Shown piece after piece: positions 1-10,024 of a stretch of DNA of 64,000 nucleotides (position 1 is the first letter of the stretch; every line of letters starts with the position of its first letter). Below the pieces are notes generated by a model. It saw only the letters and a program-made list of their open reading frames with translations, searched no databases and was not told where the DNA came from. Both the position numbers and the translations under genes were made by a program. Source of the DNA: Larsenimonas salina (GTDB lineage: Bacteria > Pseudomonadota > Gammaproteobacteria > Pseudomonadales > Halomonadaceae). The stretch lies in assembly GCF_023736155.1 (NCBI RefSeq), contig NZ_JAMLJJ010000001.1, forward strand, positions 124,001-188,000, given 5' to 3'.

Positions 1-86
1 TCGATCAGGGCCATGACACCGCCAACAACGATCAGTACCAGAAACAGCCAGACTTTCGGCGTGATGCGTGAGAGCAGAGATCCCAT
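1..86 (-). CDS. lptC: LPS export protein LptC, N-terminal fragment
   Basis: Only the first 28 codons are in the window; the gene runs off the left edge. The visible N-terminus reads MGSLLSRITPKVWLFLVLIV, a short basic start followed by one membrane-spanning helix, as expected for LptC. LptC is the bitopic inner-membrane protein that takes LPS from the LptBFG transporter and passes it to LptA. The assignment rests mainly on position: it starts 3 bases after the kdsC stop, and the kdsD-kdsC-lptC-lptA-lptB order is standard in gammaproteobacteria. The helix alone would not identify it. Confidence 0.8.
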   Translation of the reverse strand, partial: MGSLLSRITPKVWLFLVLIVVGGVMALI

Positions 87-89
87 CCG

Positions 90-680
90 TTACTCCTTCG
101 GCGTGTCGTCGGTTGCAAGGTAGCGTCGCATGGTCTGAGGCCACTGGCCCTTGGCGTCAACGATCAGTTCACACAGCTCGCGAACGGCGCCATAACCGCC
201 TGCTCGCTGAGTGACGACATCGGCGTTTTCCTGAATGTAGGTCGGTGCATTGGGCACGCTCACACCAAGGCCCGACTTCATGATCGCTTCAAGGTCTGGC
301 AGGTCATCACCGCAGTAGGCCAGATGTTCTGGGCCAAGGGCCAGATCACTGGCAAGGGCGCTCAGGGCCTGCCACTTATCATCTCGGCCCATGATGAGGT
401 GTTTGATGCCAAGCTCTTCCACCCGGCGCTCGACCATTGGGGAGGTGCGTCCGGTAATAATGGCGACCTCGATGCCGAGTGCGAGCAGCATCTTGATGCC
501 GACGCCATCCTGGGTATGAAAGGCCTTGGCTTCGACGCCATTGGCGTCGTAGTACAGTCGGCCATCGCTCAAGACGCCATCGACATCAAGGGCGAGAAGC
601 TGAACCGAGCGTGCGCGGGCGCGTTGTCGGTCAGAGAGCGACAGTGTCGCCGAAGGCCGGTTGGGTGTGCTTGACGTCAT
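90..680 (-). CDS. kdsC: 3-deoxy-D-manno-octulosonate 8-phosphate phosphatase KdsC
   Basis: Hydrolyses Kdo-8-phosphate to Kdo and phosphate, the step before CMP-Kdo formation for the LPS inner core; cytoplasmic. The 196-residue protein is a C0-type HAD phosphatase. The nucleophile motif LALDVDGVLSDG is at about residues 29-40 (Asp32 and Asp34 in the DxD), followed by the IITGR threonine motif near 74 and a GDDLPDLE motif near 124 that binds Mg. There is no cap domain, as in tetrameric KdsC. It lies between kdsD and lptC on the minus strand in the usual Kdo/LPS-export order, so co-transcription is likely. The first 25 residues are a poorly conserved extension; a later start is possible, but no better initiation codon is obvious. 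Confidence 0.95.
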   Translation of the reverse strand: MTSSTPNRPSATLSLSDRQRARARSVQLLALDVDGVLSDGRLYYDANGVEAKAFHTQDGVGIKMLLALGIEVAIITGRTSPMVERRVEELGIKHLIMGRDDKWQALSALASDLALGPEHLAYCGDDLPDLEAIMKSGLGVSVPNAPTYIQENADVVTQRAGGYGAVRELCELIVDAKGQWPQTMRRYLATDDTPKE

Positions 681-703
681 GAAATAGGGAGCCTTTGAGT
701 GGG

Positions 704-1687
704 TTAAACGACGCCATGCGTCAGTAGGTCGTGCATGTGGAGCACACCGATGGGCCGGTCGCTGTCATCGATCACCGCAAGTGCTGAAATTCGGTGCTGC
801 TCGAGAATATTGAGAGCTTCGGCAGCGAGAAGGCCTGCGTGCACCGTGTAGCCGCCGACGGTCATGACGTCGTCGATCGTCAGCGTGCGCAGCGAGTCGT
901 GCTGATCGATGGTGCGACGCAGGTCACCGTCGGTGTATACGCCAACCAGGGTTTCGTTCTCATCAATGATGCAGGTAAACCCGAGCCCCTTGCGTGATAT
1001 CTCGCCCAACGCCTCGGAAAGCATCGTGCCCGATCGAACCAGCGGCAGTTGATCGCCCTTGCGCATCACATCATCAACCGTCAGGAGAAGTCGTTTGCCG
1101 AGACTGCCCCCGGGGTGAGAAAGGGCGAAATCCTCGGCGCTAAAGCCGCGGGCCTCGAGCAGCGCAATGGCAATGGCGTCGCCCATGGCAAGGGCCGCAG
1201 TCGTTGACGAGGTCGGCGCAAGGTTCAGCGGGCAGGCTTCCTGATCAACGCCCACATTGAGGTGGATGTCGGCATGCCTTGCAAGCGTGGAATCATCCCG
1301 GCCAGTCAGTGCAAGCATCGGAATGTTTCGGCGCTTTAGAACCGGCAGCAGGGCGGTAATTTCATACGTTTCCCCTGAATTCGACAGCGCCAGAAGCACA
1401 TCGTGCGGCGTCAGCATGCCCAGATCGCCATGACTTGCCTCGGCCGGGTGCATGAAAAAGGCCGGCGTACCCGTACTTGCAAGCGTGGCCGCCATCTTGT
1501 GCGCGATATGGCCGGATTTTCCCATTCCGGTCACCACGATGCGCCCCTCGCAGGCCAGAAGCCGCTGACAGAGCGTGTCGAATCGGGTGTCGAGCTTCTC
1601 GATCAACTGGCCCAGGGCGCGCTGTTCAAGGTCGAGCGTACGGTGTGCGCTTTTGATGAACGAAAATTGTGCAAGTGGCTTTGGCAT
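704..1687 (-). CDS. kdsD: D-arabinose 5-phosphate isomerase KdsD
   Basis: Converts ribulose-5-phosphate to arabinose-5-phosphate, the first committed step to Kdo. The protein has an N-terminal SIS (sugar isomerase) domain at about residues 30-170, with the VVTGMGKSGH phosphate-binding segment near residue 50. Two CBS domains follow at about 200-327. I chose the ATG at 1687, giving 327 residues and matching the 326-328 residues usual for the family. An in-frame upstream start at 1741 would add 18 residues with no counterpart in homologues. The gene is followed by kdsC after 23 bases and diverges from mlaF across a 185-base gap. That gap should hold promoters for both directions, but I saw no convincing -35/-10 pair. 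Confidence 0.94.
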   Translation of the reverse strand: MPKPLAQFSFIKSAHRTLDLEQRALGQLIEKLDTRFDTLCQRLLACEGRIVVTGMGKSGHIAHKMAATLASTGTPAFFMHPAEASHGDLGMLTPHDVLLALSNSGETYEITALLPVLKRRNIPMLALTGRDDSTLARHADIHLNVGVDQEACPLNLAPTSSTTAALAMGDAIAIALLEARGFSAEDFALSHPGGSLGKRLLLTVDDVMRKGDQLPLVRSGTMLSEALGEISRKGLGFTCIIDENETLVGVYTDGDLRRTIDQHDSLRTLTIDDVMTVGGYTVHAGLLAAEALNILEQHRISALAVIDDSDRPIGVLHMHDLLTHGVV

Positions 1688-1872
1688 TTCAAATCCATGA
1701 CCATGAGTAAATGCACGCTGGCGTTTTGGCCGCGTGCGCACCTAGGGTATTAAACGAAGGAGCGTTGGCAAGTGCAACCTCGATGCCCTCGTACGCGTTT
1801 GAACACTGGCCCTTGCGTAGGGGGTTAGGATACGATGTTCGATAATTATCATTGACGGCAGTTTGGGAGTCC

Positions 1873-2700
1873 ATGAACGACTCGAATCTTGTTGAAGTAG
1901 AGGATTTGTATTTCTCGCGCAGTGGTCGCCAGATCTTTTCAGGGGTCGACCTCGTTGTTCCCAAGGGCAAGATCACCGCGATCATGGGGCCAAGCGGGAC
2001 GGGCAAGACCACGCTTTTGAAGCTGATCGGTGGTCAGCTCGCCCCTGATCGGGGTCGGGTGCACATTGCCAATAAGGATGTGCACCGGCTGTCTCGGTCG
2101 GAGCTTTTTCGCATGCGCCGACGTATGGGGATGCTGTTTCAAAGCGGCGCGCTCTTTTCGGATCTGTCCGTATTTGAAAATGTGGCGTTTCCTATCCGGG
2201 TTCACACGAACCTGCCGGAAACCATGATTCGCGATTTGGCCTTGATCAAGCTGCAGGCGGTTGGCCTGCGTGGCGCACGTGCCCTGATGCCCTCCGAGCT
2301 TTCCGGCGGCATGACCCGGCGCGTGGCGCTGGCGCGGGCGCTGTCACTCGACCCCGATCTGATCATGTACGACGAGCCCTTCGTTGGTCAGGATCCGATC
2401 TCGATGGGGGTGCTGGTTAAGCTGATACGCCAGCTCAATCAGGCCTTCAACATGACCGCCATCGTGGTCTCGCACGACATCAAGGAGACACTTTCGATCG
2501 CGGATTACGTCTACGTCATTTCCGACGGGCGGGTCATGGCGAAAGGGTCGCCCGAGGAGCTTGGCAAGGCCTCCGATCCGCGAGTCAGCCAGTTCGTGCA
2601 CGGCGAGCCGGATGGTCCGGTTCCGTTTCATTATCCGACGGACGTTGATTTTGCCGACGATATACTTCGGGGTAGCGGCTTAAAGGAGAGGACGTCGTGA
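1873..2700 (+). CDS. mlaF: Phospholipid transport ATP-binding protein MlaF
   Basis: ATPase of the Mla complex, which moves mislocalised phospholipids between the outer leaflet of the outer membrane and the inner membrane. Residues 39-46 hold Walker A (GPSGTGKT), the ABC signature ELSGGMTRR is near 145, and Walker B with its glutamate (LIMYDEP) near 165; the switch histidine is in VVSHD. I chose the ATG at 1873, preceded by GGGAG, which gives 275 residues. An in-frame start at 1852 adds seven residues without a ribosome site. Its stop overlaps the mlaE start, and mlaE, mlaD, mlaC and mlaB follow without gaps. Confidence 0.95.
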   Translation: MNDSNLVEVEDLYFSRSGRQIFSGVDLVVPKGKITAIMGPSGTGKTTLLKLIGGQLAPDRGRVHIANKDVHRLSRSELFRMRRRMGMLFQSGALFSDLSVFENVAFPIRVHTNLPETMIRDLALIKLQAVGLRGARALMPSELSGGMTRRVALARALSLDPDLIMYDEPFVGQDPISMGVLVKLIRQLNQAFNMTAIVVSHDIKETLSIADYVYVISDGRVMAKGSPEELGKASDPRVSQFVHGEPDGPVPFHYPTDVDFADDILRGSGLKERTS

Positions 2701-3473
2701 TCAATCAACTGGCGGCGCTCGGGCGCGGCACGATCAACGTGCTCGAGGCGCTCGGGCGCTCGGTGATCTTTCTGGTGATGGGCCTCAGGCTTCCGCTTCA
2801 AAACGGACTGGGTCTGCTTCTGCGCCAGATTCATTTTGTGGGCGTGCTGTCGCTCCCGATTGTGATCGTCTCCGGGGTGTTTATCGGCATGGTACTAGCC
2901 CTTCAGGGGTATGTAGTGCTGGTCGATTTCAGTGCCGAGGAGGCGCTTGGTCAGATGGTGGCGCTGTCGCTTCTGCGCGAATTGGCCCCAGTCGTGACTG
3001 CTCTGCTCTTTGCAGGTCGTGCCGGTTCGGCACTGACCGCGGAAATCGGTTTGATGAAGGCGACCGAGCAGCTCACCAGCATGGAAATGATCGGGGTCGA
3101 TCCATTGAAGCGCGTCATCGCGCCGAGGCTTTGGGCCGGGTTCATATCGCTTCCGGTGCTGACGGTCTTTTTCAGCGTGGTCGGCATTTTCGGGGGTTAT
3201 CTGGTGGGCGTCGATTGGCTGGGCGTCTATTCCGGGTCGTTTTGGAGCACGATGCAAAACAGCGTGCTGTTCACAGACGATATTTTGAACGGCATGGTCA
3301 AGAGCGTCGTGTTTGCGGTCGTGGTCACCTGGATCGCCGTGTTTCAGGGCTATGATCTGGAGCCGACCTCCGAAGGTATTTCTCGGGCCACGACCCGCAC
3401 CGTGGTCTATGGTTCTCTGGCAGTGCTCGGGATGGACTTCATTCTCACTGCCTTGATGTTTGGAGAGTTTTGA
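2697..3473 (+). CDS. mlaE: Phospholipid transport permease MlaE
   Basis: Integral inner-membrane subunit of the MlaFEDB complex, 258 residues, of the MlaE/TTG2B permease family. It has an amphipathic N-terminal helix and about five hydrophobic segments. The conserved [18 protein letters not shown] region (about residues 96-113) contacts MlaF, and the later [13 protein letters not shown] segment is also typical. The start is GTG at 2697, overlapping the mlaF stop by 4 bases, with AGGAGAGG just upstream. The overlap points to translational coupling of the two subunits. Confidence 0.95.
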   Translation: MINQLAALGRGTINVLEALGRSVIFLVMGLRLPLQNGLGLLLRQIHFVGVLSLPIVIVSGVFIGMVLALQGYVVLVDFSAEEALGQMVALSLLRELAPVVTALLFAGRAGSALTAEIGLMKATEQLTSMEMIGVDPLKRVIAPRLWAGFISLPVLTVFFSVVGIFGGYLVGVDWLGVYSGSFWSTMQNSVLFTDDILNGMVKSVVFAVVVTWIAVFQGYDLEPTSEGISRATTRTVVYGSLAVLGMDFILTALMFGEF

Positions 3474-3937
3474 TGAAGCGCAGTAGATGGCTTGAATGTG
3501 GTGTTGGTGTGTTCGTTCTAGCCGGGTTTCTGGGGCTGGTATTTCTTGGCCTTCAGGTCAGTGGGCTGTCGTTTTCGCGCGGTGGCGATACGTACACGCT
3601 CAATGCCAACTTCAGCAATATCGGTGGATTGAAGGAGCGCTCGAAAGTGACCATGGCCGGGGTTACCGTGGGTCGGGTCACCAGCATCGAGCTGGATCCC
3701 AAGTGGTTCGATGCCCGAGTCACGATGTCGGTAACCGATGAGCTCAAGGACAAGCTTTCACAGGACACCACGGCCTCGATTCTGACGTCGGGACTGCTCG
3801 GTGAGCAGTACATCGGGCTGACGCCCGGGGGCTCGCCGGACATGTTGAAAGACGGCGATACCATCAAGGACACTCAGCAGGCCCTGGTGCTTGAAGAACT
3901 GATCCAGCAACTGGTGTCCAACTTCAGCAAGGAATGA
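3473..3937 (+). CDS. mlaD: MCE-family lipid-binding protein MlaD
   Basis: Hexameric periplasmic ring subunit anchored by one N-terminal helix (about residues 8-28); phospholipid passes through its central pore. An MCE domain covers about residues 40-115, with the characteristic NIGGLKERSKVTMAGVTVGRV segment. The C-terminus ends in a short helix, LEELIQQLVSNF. The length (154 residues) is normal for single-MCE MlaD. I chose the ATG at 3473, with GGAGAG five bases upstream, overlapping the last base of the mlaE stop. A TTG one codon earlier is in frame but a less likely start. Confidence 0.94.
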   Translation: MKRSRWLECGVGVFVLAGFLGLVFLGLQVSGLSFSRGGDTYTLNANFSNIGGLKERSKVTMAGVTVGRVTSIELDPKWFDARVTMSVTDELKDKLSQDTTASILTSGLLGEQYIGLTPGGSPDMLKDGDTIKDTQQALVLEELIQQLVSNFSKE

Positions 3938-3978
3938 GTCGGTCGACCGGCGCATCGGATGTTTACAAGGAGAGGATA

Positions 3979-4623
3979 ATGCATAAGGCAATGGTTTCTC
4001 GCATTCTGGTCGTGTTCATGGCGTGCATGGGCGTGCTGTTCAGCATGAACGCAAGTGCGGCTCAAGACCCGGAAACGATCATTCGTGACAACGCCAAGGC
4101 GTTGATGAGTAAGCTCGACAAGAAGCAGGGCTACTATCAGCAGCACGAAGACGAACTGAAACAGCTGGTGGATGAAACGGTCAGCCCGATCGTTGATTTT
4201 CGCTACGTCGGTGCAAGCGTCATGGGTAAATACTTCCGTGCGGCAAGCCCGGAACAGCGCAGCCGATTTGCTGACGTTTTCAAGCAGACGCTTATTGACA
4301 CCTACGCGAAAGGGCTGGTGACGTTTGACTACAAGACGCTGTCGGTGCCGGAAAATCAGAACACCCAGCGCTATGAAGATCAGGCCAACGTCGATATGAA
4401 CGTGGTCTCGACCAAGGGCAAGACTTACCCCGTGTCCTACACCCTCAAGCAGCGTGACGGGCAATGGAAGGTCGTGAACGTGGTCGTCAATGGCATCAAC
4501 CTGGGCCTGACCTTCCGCAATCAGTTTGATCAGGCGATGCGTGACAACAACCGCGACATCGACCGGGTCATCGAGCAGTGGTCGCCGGACGTCGATCTGG
4601 AAGACGGCAGCGGCAATGAGTGA
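3979..4623 (+). CDS. mlaC: Periplasmic phospholipid shuttle MlaC
   Basis: Soluble periplasmic carrier that exchanges phospholipids between the outer-membrane MlaA complex and MlaD. A cleavable signal peptide is visible: basic start, hydrophobic core ILVVFMACMGVLFSM, then NASAAQD with cleavage after ASA. The rest is one MlaC/Ttg2D domain, with FRYVGASVMGKYFRAASPEQ and the late VVNGINLGLTFRNQF conserved. The ATG at 3979 follows AAGGAGAGG at good distance and gives 214 residues; an in-frame start at 3934 lies inside the mlaD stop region and would spoil the signal peptide. It lies 41 bases after mlaD and its stop overlaps mlaB. Confidence 0.94.
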   Translation: MHKAMVSRILVVFMACMGVLFSMNASAAQDPETIIRDNAKALMSKLDKKQGYYQQHEDELKQLVDETVSPIVDFRYVGASVMGKYFRAASPEQRSRFADVFKQTLIDTYAKGLVTFDYKTLSVPENQNTQRYEDQANVDMNVVSTKGKTYPVSYTLKQRDGQWKVVNVVVNGINLGLTFRNQFDQAMRDNNRDIDRVIEQWSPDVDLEDGSGNE

Positions 4624-4948
4624 ACAGCTGTTCGATGAAGACGACGTATCACTCGAGGCAACCGACGATGGCCGGCTGGTCATTGCCGGGCGCCCGGGAT
4701 TCGATCATGCCTCGGAGCTGCGTCGTATCGGTATCCAGTTTCTGGAGCGGCGGACAGCAACTGATGCATTGACGCTCGATGCAAGCGAGGTCGCCAACAC
4801 CAGCAGTGCAACGATTTCGGTGCTGCTGGAATGGCTTCGTACCTGCCAAAGCCAGGGCATTGACGTTGCCCGTATTCGGCTTTCGCCGACACTCAAGGGG
4901 CTTGCCGAAGTCACGGCGCTAACGGATGTGTTTGACGCGTTCGAATAG
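4616..4948 (+). CDS. mlaB: STAS-domain protein MlaB
   Basis: Small cytoplasmic STAS-domain subunit (110 residues) that binds MlaF and is needed for assembly and activity of the transporter. The phosphoacceptor-like segment VANTSSATISVLLEWLRT (about residues 60-77) matches the core of STAS domains. The ATG at 4616 overlaps the mlaC stop by 8 bases. An in-frame reading from 4526 exists but lies inside mlaC. The acidic N-terminus (MSEQLFDEDDV) is typical of variable MlaB starts. This gene ends the mla block; a hairpin with a short T run follows at 4978. Confidence 0.88.
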   Translation: MSEQLFDEDDVSLEATDDGRLVIAGRPGFDHASELRRIGIQFLERRTATDALTLDASEVANTSSATISVLLEWLRTCQSQGIDVARIRLSPTLKGLAEVTALTDVFDAFE

Positions 4949-4977
4949 TCGTTGGCGCCGAGCGGCGGGGTACAATT

Positions 4978-5012
4978 GATGGTCTGGTTGCATCGCACTC
5001 AGGCCATCTTTT
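4978..5012 (+). terminator. Hairpin between mlaB and ibaG, possible weak terminator or attenuator
   Basis: GATGGTCTG (4978-4986) can pair with CAGGCCATC (5000-5008), with one G-U pair, and is followed by TTTTC. A TATGAT at 5017-5022 could be a -10 element, but I see no good -35 at standard spacing. Together they suggest partial separation of mlaFEDCB from ibaG-murA-hisGD. Confidence 0.4.
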
Positions 5013-5057
5013 CATTTATGATGACGTGATTTTAAACGCGACGAGCAAGGAGTGATC

Positions 5058-5294
5058 ATGCAGCCAACTGAAGTCAAGGCGCGGCTGGAAGAGCGCATCG
5101 ACGAGTGCGAATTCGTGATTCAGGGGGAGGGGTGCAACTTTCAGGTCACCGCGATCGGTGAACGGTTTGCCCATCTTAACCGGGTCAAGAGCCAGCAGTT
5201 GATCTACGGAGCGCTTTCCGAGGAAATCGCCAGTGGTGCATTGCACGCGATCACGATCCGTACCTATACCCCAGAACAGTGGGCCAACGCCTAA
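5058..5294 (+). CDS. ibaG: BolA-family protein IbaG
   Basis: A 78-residue BolA/IbaG protein. BolA proteins pair with monothiol glutaredoxins to bind [2Fe-2S] clusters; IbaG (YrbA) has been tied to acid tolerance and envelope homeostasis. The class II KH-like fold shows in CNFQVTAIGERFAHLNRVKS and the closing AITIRTYTPEQW. The invariant histidine of the family (cluster ligand) is in FAHLNR. The ATG at 5058 has AAGGAG at 5047-5052; a GTG two codons earlier is less likely. The gene sits between mlaB and murA, the usual place for ibaG. Confidence 0.92.
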   Translation: MQPTEVKARLEERIDECEFVIQGEGCNFQVTAIGERFAHLNRVKSQQLIYGALSEEIASGALHAITIRTYTPEQWANA

Positions 5295-5303
5295 AAGGCG
5301 TGA

Positions 5304-6593
<1,290 letters not shown>

Positions 6594-6637
6594 GGCCTAA
6601 TACGATGGACGATAGCTCGAGATCGCATAGTGAGGTT

Positions 6638-7300
6638 ATGAACACACCGTTGACCATTGCCCTGTCCAAGGGGCGTATTCTCGAAGAGACGCTGCCGCTT
6701 CTGGCCCAGGCCGGCATCGAGCCGCTCGAAGATTTGAGTAAAAGCCGAAAGCTGCTGTTTGAGACCAATCACCCAGACGTTCGGGTGGTCGTGATCCGGG
6801 CGACTGACGTACCGACCTACGTTCAGTTGGGCGCAGCCGACCTTGGCGTCGCGGGTAAGGATGTTCTGATGGAGCACGGCGGAAACGGGCTCTATGAACC
6901 GCTGGATCTGGACATATCGCACTGCCGGCTGATGACAGCCGGTATTGTCGGAGAGCCGCCGCGGCGTGCTCGGCGTCGCGTTGCGACCAAATTCGTCAAT
7001 ATCGCGCGGGATTATTACGCCTCTCAGGGCATTCAGGCGGAAGTGATTAAGCTCTACGGGGCGATGGAACTTGCGCCGCTCATGAATCTGGCCGATGAAA
7101 TCGTCGATATCGTCGATACCGGCAATACCCTGAAAGCCAATGGCATGGCCCCGCGTGAGCTGATTGCTGACATAAGTACGCGCCTTGTGGTCAACAAGGC
7201 GTCCATGACCATGCAGCATGCGCGGATAAAACCGCTGATCGAGCGTCTGCGCGAGGTGGTCTCATCCGCCCGGCGCGCCAAGGAGGAGTCGGTTTCATGA
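6638..7300 (+). CDS. hisG: ATP phosphoribosyltransferase, short form HisG
   Basis: Catalytic subunit for the first step of histidine synthesis, condensing ATP and PRPP. It has 220 residues from the ATG at 6638, so it is the short form (HisG-S). That form lacks the C-terminal regulatory domain and needs HisZ, which is not in this window. The start TIALSKGRI and the PRPP-binding run [14 protein letters not shown] (about residues 150-163) are typical. The chosen ATG has GAGG at -3 to -6; an ATG at 6605 is also in frame but adds an unconserved tail. It overlaps hisD by 4 bases. Confidence 0.94.
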   Translation: MNTPLTIALSKGRILEETLPLLAQAGIEPLEDLSKSRKLLFETNHPDVRVVVIRATDVPTYVQLGAADLGVAGKDVLMEHGGNGLYEPLDLDISHCRLMTAGIVGEPPRRARRRVATKFVNIARDYYASQGIQAEVIKLYGAMELAPLMNLADEIVDIVDTGNTLKANGMAPRELIADISTRLVVNKASMTMQHARIKPLIERLREVVSSARRAKEESVS

Positions 7301-8610
7301 CCCAGGTAAGCCAAACCATCGCACGCCTCAGCGCGTCGAACGCGGATTTCGATCAGGCCCTCGATACGCTTTTGGCGTGGGAAGGGGTATCCGATCGCGA
7401 GGTTCAAACTCGGGTCGACGACATTTTAAGCGAGGTTCGAGCGCGGGGTGATGACGCGCTTATCGAGTTTACCGGTCGATTCGACCGGCTGTCGGTCAGC
7501 GCCATGAGTGAATTGACGCTCGGTCGAGCTCGCCTCGAAGAGGCGTATCACGCGATCAGTGACGATCAGCGCGACGCGCTGGACCAAGCCTCAGAGCGCA
7601 TTCGTGCCTATCACGAGCATCAAAAGCCGACGTCCTGGCAGTACACCGAGGCCGACGGCACCATGCTCGGGCAGAAAGTGACGCCCCTGGACCGTGTCGG
7701 CGTGTACGTTCCGGGCGGCAAGGCAGCCTACCCCTCATCGGTGCTCATGAACGTCGTGCCGGCGCATGTGGCCGGCGTCGAGGACATCGTCATGGTCGTG
7801 CCGACGCCGGATGGCGTACTCAATGAGCTGGTACTGGCGGCTGCGTTCGTTGCAGGCGTTACGCGCGTGTTCACGATCGGCGGTGCGCAGGCCGTGGCGG
7901 CGCTTGCTTATGGAACCGAGAGCGTGCCACGAGTGGACAAGATCGTCGGGCCGGGCAATATCTATGTCGCAACCGCCAAGCGCGCCGTGTTCGGGCAGGT
8001 CGGTATCGACATGATCGCCGGGCCTTCTGAAATTCTGGTCATATCGGACGGCACCACGCCCGCCGACTGGTTGGCGATGGACCTCTTTTCCCAGGCCGAG
8101 CACGACGAGGACGCGCAGGCGATTCTGGTTGCCTGGGACGATGCCCATCTCGATGAAGTGCTTGAAAGCATCGAGCGCTTGCTGCCGACCATGGAGCGTG
8201 AGGCCATCATTCGCGCGTCACTCGAAAAACGGGGCGCCTTGATTCGTGTCGAGAGCGCCGCCGAGGCCGCGGCATTGATCAATCGCATCGCGCCTGAACA
8301 CCTTGAGCTTTCGGTCGCTCAACCGGACGCCTGGCTCGATCAGGTGCGTCACGCTGGTGCCATTTTCATGGGCACCTACACCGCCGAGGTGCTCGGTGAT
8401 TACTGCGCAGGGCCCAATCACGTGCTACCGACGTCTGGAACTGCGCGTTTTTCCTCACCGCTTGGCGTTTACGATTTTCAAAAGCGCTCGTCACTGATCC
8501 AGTGCTCGGCCGAGGGGGCCGACCGACTCGGTCGCGTTGCCTCTGTGCTTGCCCGTGGTGAGTCACTTACGGCGCATGCCCGCGCTGCAGAAAATCGGTT
8601 GAAATCGTGA
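7297..8610 (+). CDS. hisD: Histidinol dehydrogenase HisD
   Basis: Zinc- and NAD-dependent enzyme that oxidises L-histidinol twice to L-histidine. Its 437 residues match the family. Conserved blocks include [17 protein letters not shown], the [15 protein letters not shown] segment, EHDEDAQA with a zinc ligand, and APEHLEL with the catalytic Glu-His pair. The start ATGA overlaps the hisG stop, so the two are coupled. hisC, which often follows in pseudomonads, is not here: a terminator and the convergent degS-type gene follow instead. Confidence 0.97.
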   Translation: MTQVSQTIARLSASNADFDQALDTLLAWEGVSDREVQTRVDDILSEVRARGDDALIEFTGRFDRLSVSAMSELTLGRARLEEAYHAISDDQRDALDQASERIRAYHEHQKPTSWQYTEADGTMLGQKVTPLDRVGVYVPGGKAAYPSSVLMNVVPAHVAGVEDIVMVVPTPDGVLNELVLAAAFVAGVTRVFTIGGAQAVAALAYGTESVPRVDKIVGPGNIYVATAKRAVFGQVGIDMIAGPSEILVISDGTTPADWLAMDLFSQAEHDEDAQAILVAWDDAHLDEVLESIERLLPTMEREAIIRASLEKRGALIRVESAAEAAALINRIAPEHLELSVAQPDAWLDQVRHAGAIFMGTYTAEVLGDYCAGPNHVLPTSGTARFSSPLGVYDFQKRSSLIQCSAEGADRLGRVASVLARGESLTAHARAAENRLKS

Positions 8611-8654
8611 TGCTTGAAAACGTTGCCAGGTAGCAAACGTTACTTGGTGGATCA

Positions 8655-8685
8655 CCAAAAAGGCGGCCTTGGGCCGCCTTTTTGG
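8655..8685. terminator. Bidirectional terminator between hisD and degS
   Basis: GGCGGCC (8662-8668), loop TTG, GGCCGCC (8672-8678), flanked by AAAAA before and TTTTT after, with further CC/GG pairing outside. The symmetric A and T runs allow termination in both directions, as suits two convergent genes. Confidence 0.92.
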
Positions 8686-8695
8686 GTTACAGGCG

Positions 8696-9937
8696 TTATT
8701 TCTTGTTTGATGGCGTTTGAATGGTGGGTTGACCAGCCGGGCGTTCAGCGGCCTTGATTGAGACCGTCATTTCCTTGCCGTCTCTGTACAGGGAGACGGG
8801 CACGGCCTGCCCGGGATTGACGTTGGCGATGTCCATCATTGCGGCCTGCGCATCCATCAAGGGCTTGTCGTTGATGGCGATCAGAATATCGCCGGCCTTG
8901 ATGCCGGCCTTGTCGGCCGGGCCGTTGTCGATCACTTTCGACACCATGATCGCTTTCGGTGCATTGAGGTTTGAGGCATGCGCCAGGCGAGGGGAGACTT
9001 CGCGCGCCTCGATGCCAAGCCAGCCGCGAATGACGCGGCCCTGGGTAACCAGGTCATCGAGGATGCGCTGAGCCGATGAAATGGGAATGGCAAAGCCAAT
9101 GCCCTGTGAGCCACCGGTTCGGGAGAAGATCGCGGTGTTGATCCCGATGATGGCGCCTTCTGCGTTGATCAGTGCGCCGCCGGAATTACCGGGGTTGATG
9201 GCCGCATCGGTTTGAATGAAATCCTCATAGGCGTTCAGCCCCAGATGGTTACGGCCGAGGGCGCTGACGATGCCCATGGTGACGGTTTGCCCGACACCGT
9301 AGGGGTTGCCGATGGCAAGGGCGACATCGCCGACTCGGATGTCATGGTCGGCGGCCAGGGAGGCAACGGGTAAATCGTCAAGATCGATTTTTAGAACCGC
9401 CAGGTCGGTGTCCGGGTCGGCGCCGATGACATGGGCGATGGTCTCGCGGCCATCGCGCAGCGCCACTTGAATTTCGTCGGCGCCTTCGATGACGTGGTTA
9501 TTGGTCAGGATGTAGCCCTGCTCACTGACCACCACGCCCGAGCCGAGGCTTGACAGCATGCGCTGGCGTGCTGAGGTGCCCTTGCCGAAAAAGCGGTCGA
9601 TGATCGGGTTGGATAAGTCTTCCTTGGACTTGTTCTCGACAATCTTTGACGAGTAAATGTTGACCACAGCCGGGGCTGCGCGCTCGACGGCGTCGGAGTA
9701 GCTGGCCTGACCCTGTGTGCGCGTCAATGGCTCGGCGGTGCGCGTATCCGGCGCGTCGCGCTCTGCAGGCGGAGGCAGTGCGGGGTCAGGCCTTGCCGGC
9801 GGAGCACTTTGAGGCGCCGTCGATGCGCTCGAGGACGGCGCGGACTCGGACTGTGAGGGAAGGTAATTAAGAATAACTACCGCTAACAGGACGCCGCTGA
9901 TGATGGGCCAGAACAGAGCGGCAAGGTATTGGCGCAT
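8696..9937 (-). CDS. degS: Membrane-anchored HtrA-type serine protease (DegS/AlgW-like)
   Basis: A 413-residue trypsin-like protease with one N-terminal membrane helix (FWPIISGVLLAVVIL), a Pro/Ala/Ser-rich linker to about residue 75, a protease domain, and a single PDZ domain near 300-395. The catalytic triad is visible: His in LTNNHVIEG, Asp in DTDLAVLKID, Ser in GNSGGAL. One PDZ plus a membrane anchor fits DegS/AlgW, which senses misfolded outer-membrane proteins and cuts the anti-sigma factor RseA/MucA. The linker is longer than in E. coli DegS. The hisD neighbour matches algW in Pseudomonas. Whether it regulates a sigma-E pathway here is inference. Confidence 0.88.
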   Translation of the reverse strand: MRQYLAALFWPIISGVLLAVVILNYLPSQSESAPSSSASTAPQSAPPARPDPALPPPAERDAPDTRTAEPLTRTQGQASYSDAVERAAPAVVNIYSSKIVENKSKEDLSNPIIDRFFGKGTSARQRMLSSLGSGVVVSEQGYILTNNHVIEGADEIQVALRDGRETIAHVIGADPDTDLAVLKIDLDDLPVASLAADHDIRVGDVALAIGNPYGVGQTVTMGIVSALGRNHLGLNAYEDFIQTDAAINPGNSGGALINAEGAIIGINTAIFSRTGGSQGIGFAIPISSAQRILDDLVTQGRVIRGWLGIEAREVSPRLAHASNLNAPKAIMVSKVIDNGPADKAGIKAGDILIAINDKPLMDAQAAMMDIANVNPGQAVPVSLYRDGKEMTVSIKAAERPAGQPTIQTPSNKK

Positions 9938-10024
9938 GAAGGGGATCCTGTGTCGCGAGTCGTCGGGGCCAAATCAGGTCGATATACTGCGAAGTGTATC
10001 ATTTCACGTCAGCCCGGAGGGAAG

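Noticed and set aside
1688-1872. Specific promoters in the kdsD-mlaF gap
   Set aside because: The divergent gap must contain promoters, and hexamers such as TTGCGT and TTGCCA occur, but no pair had both good sequence and 16-18 base spacing.
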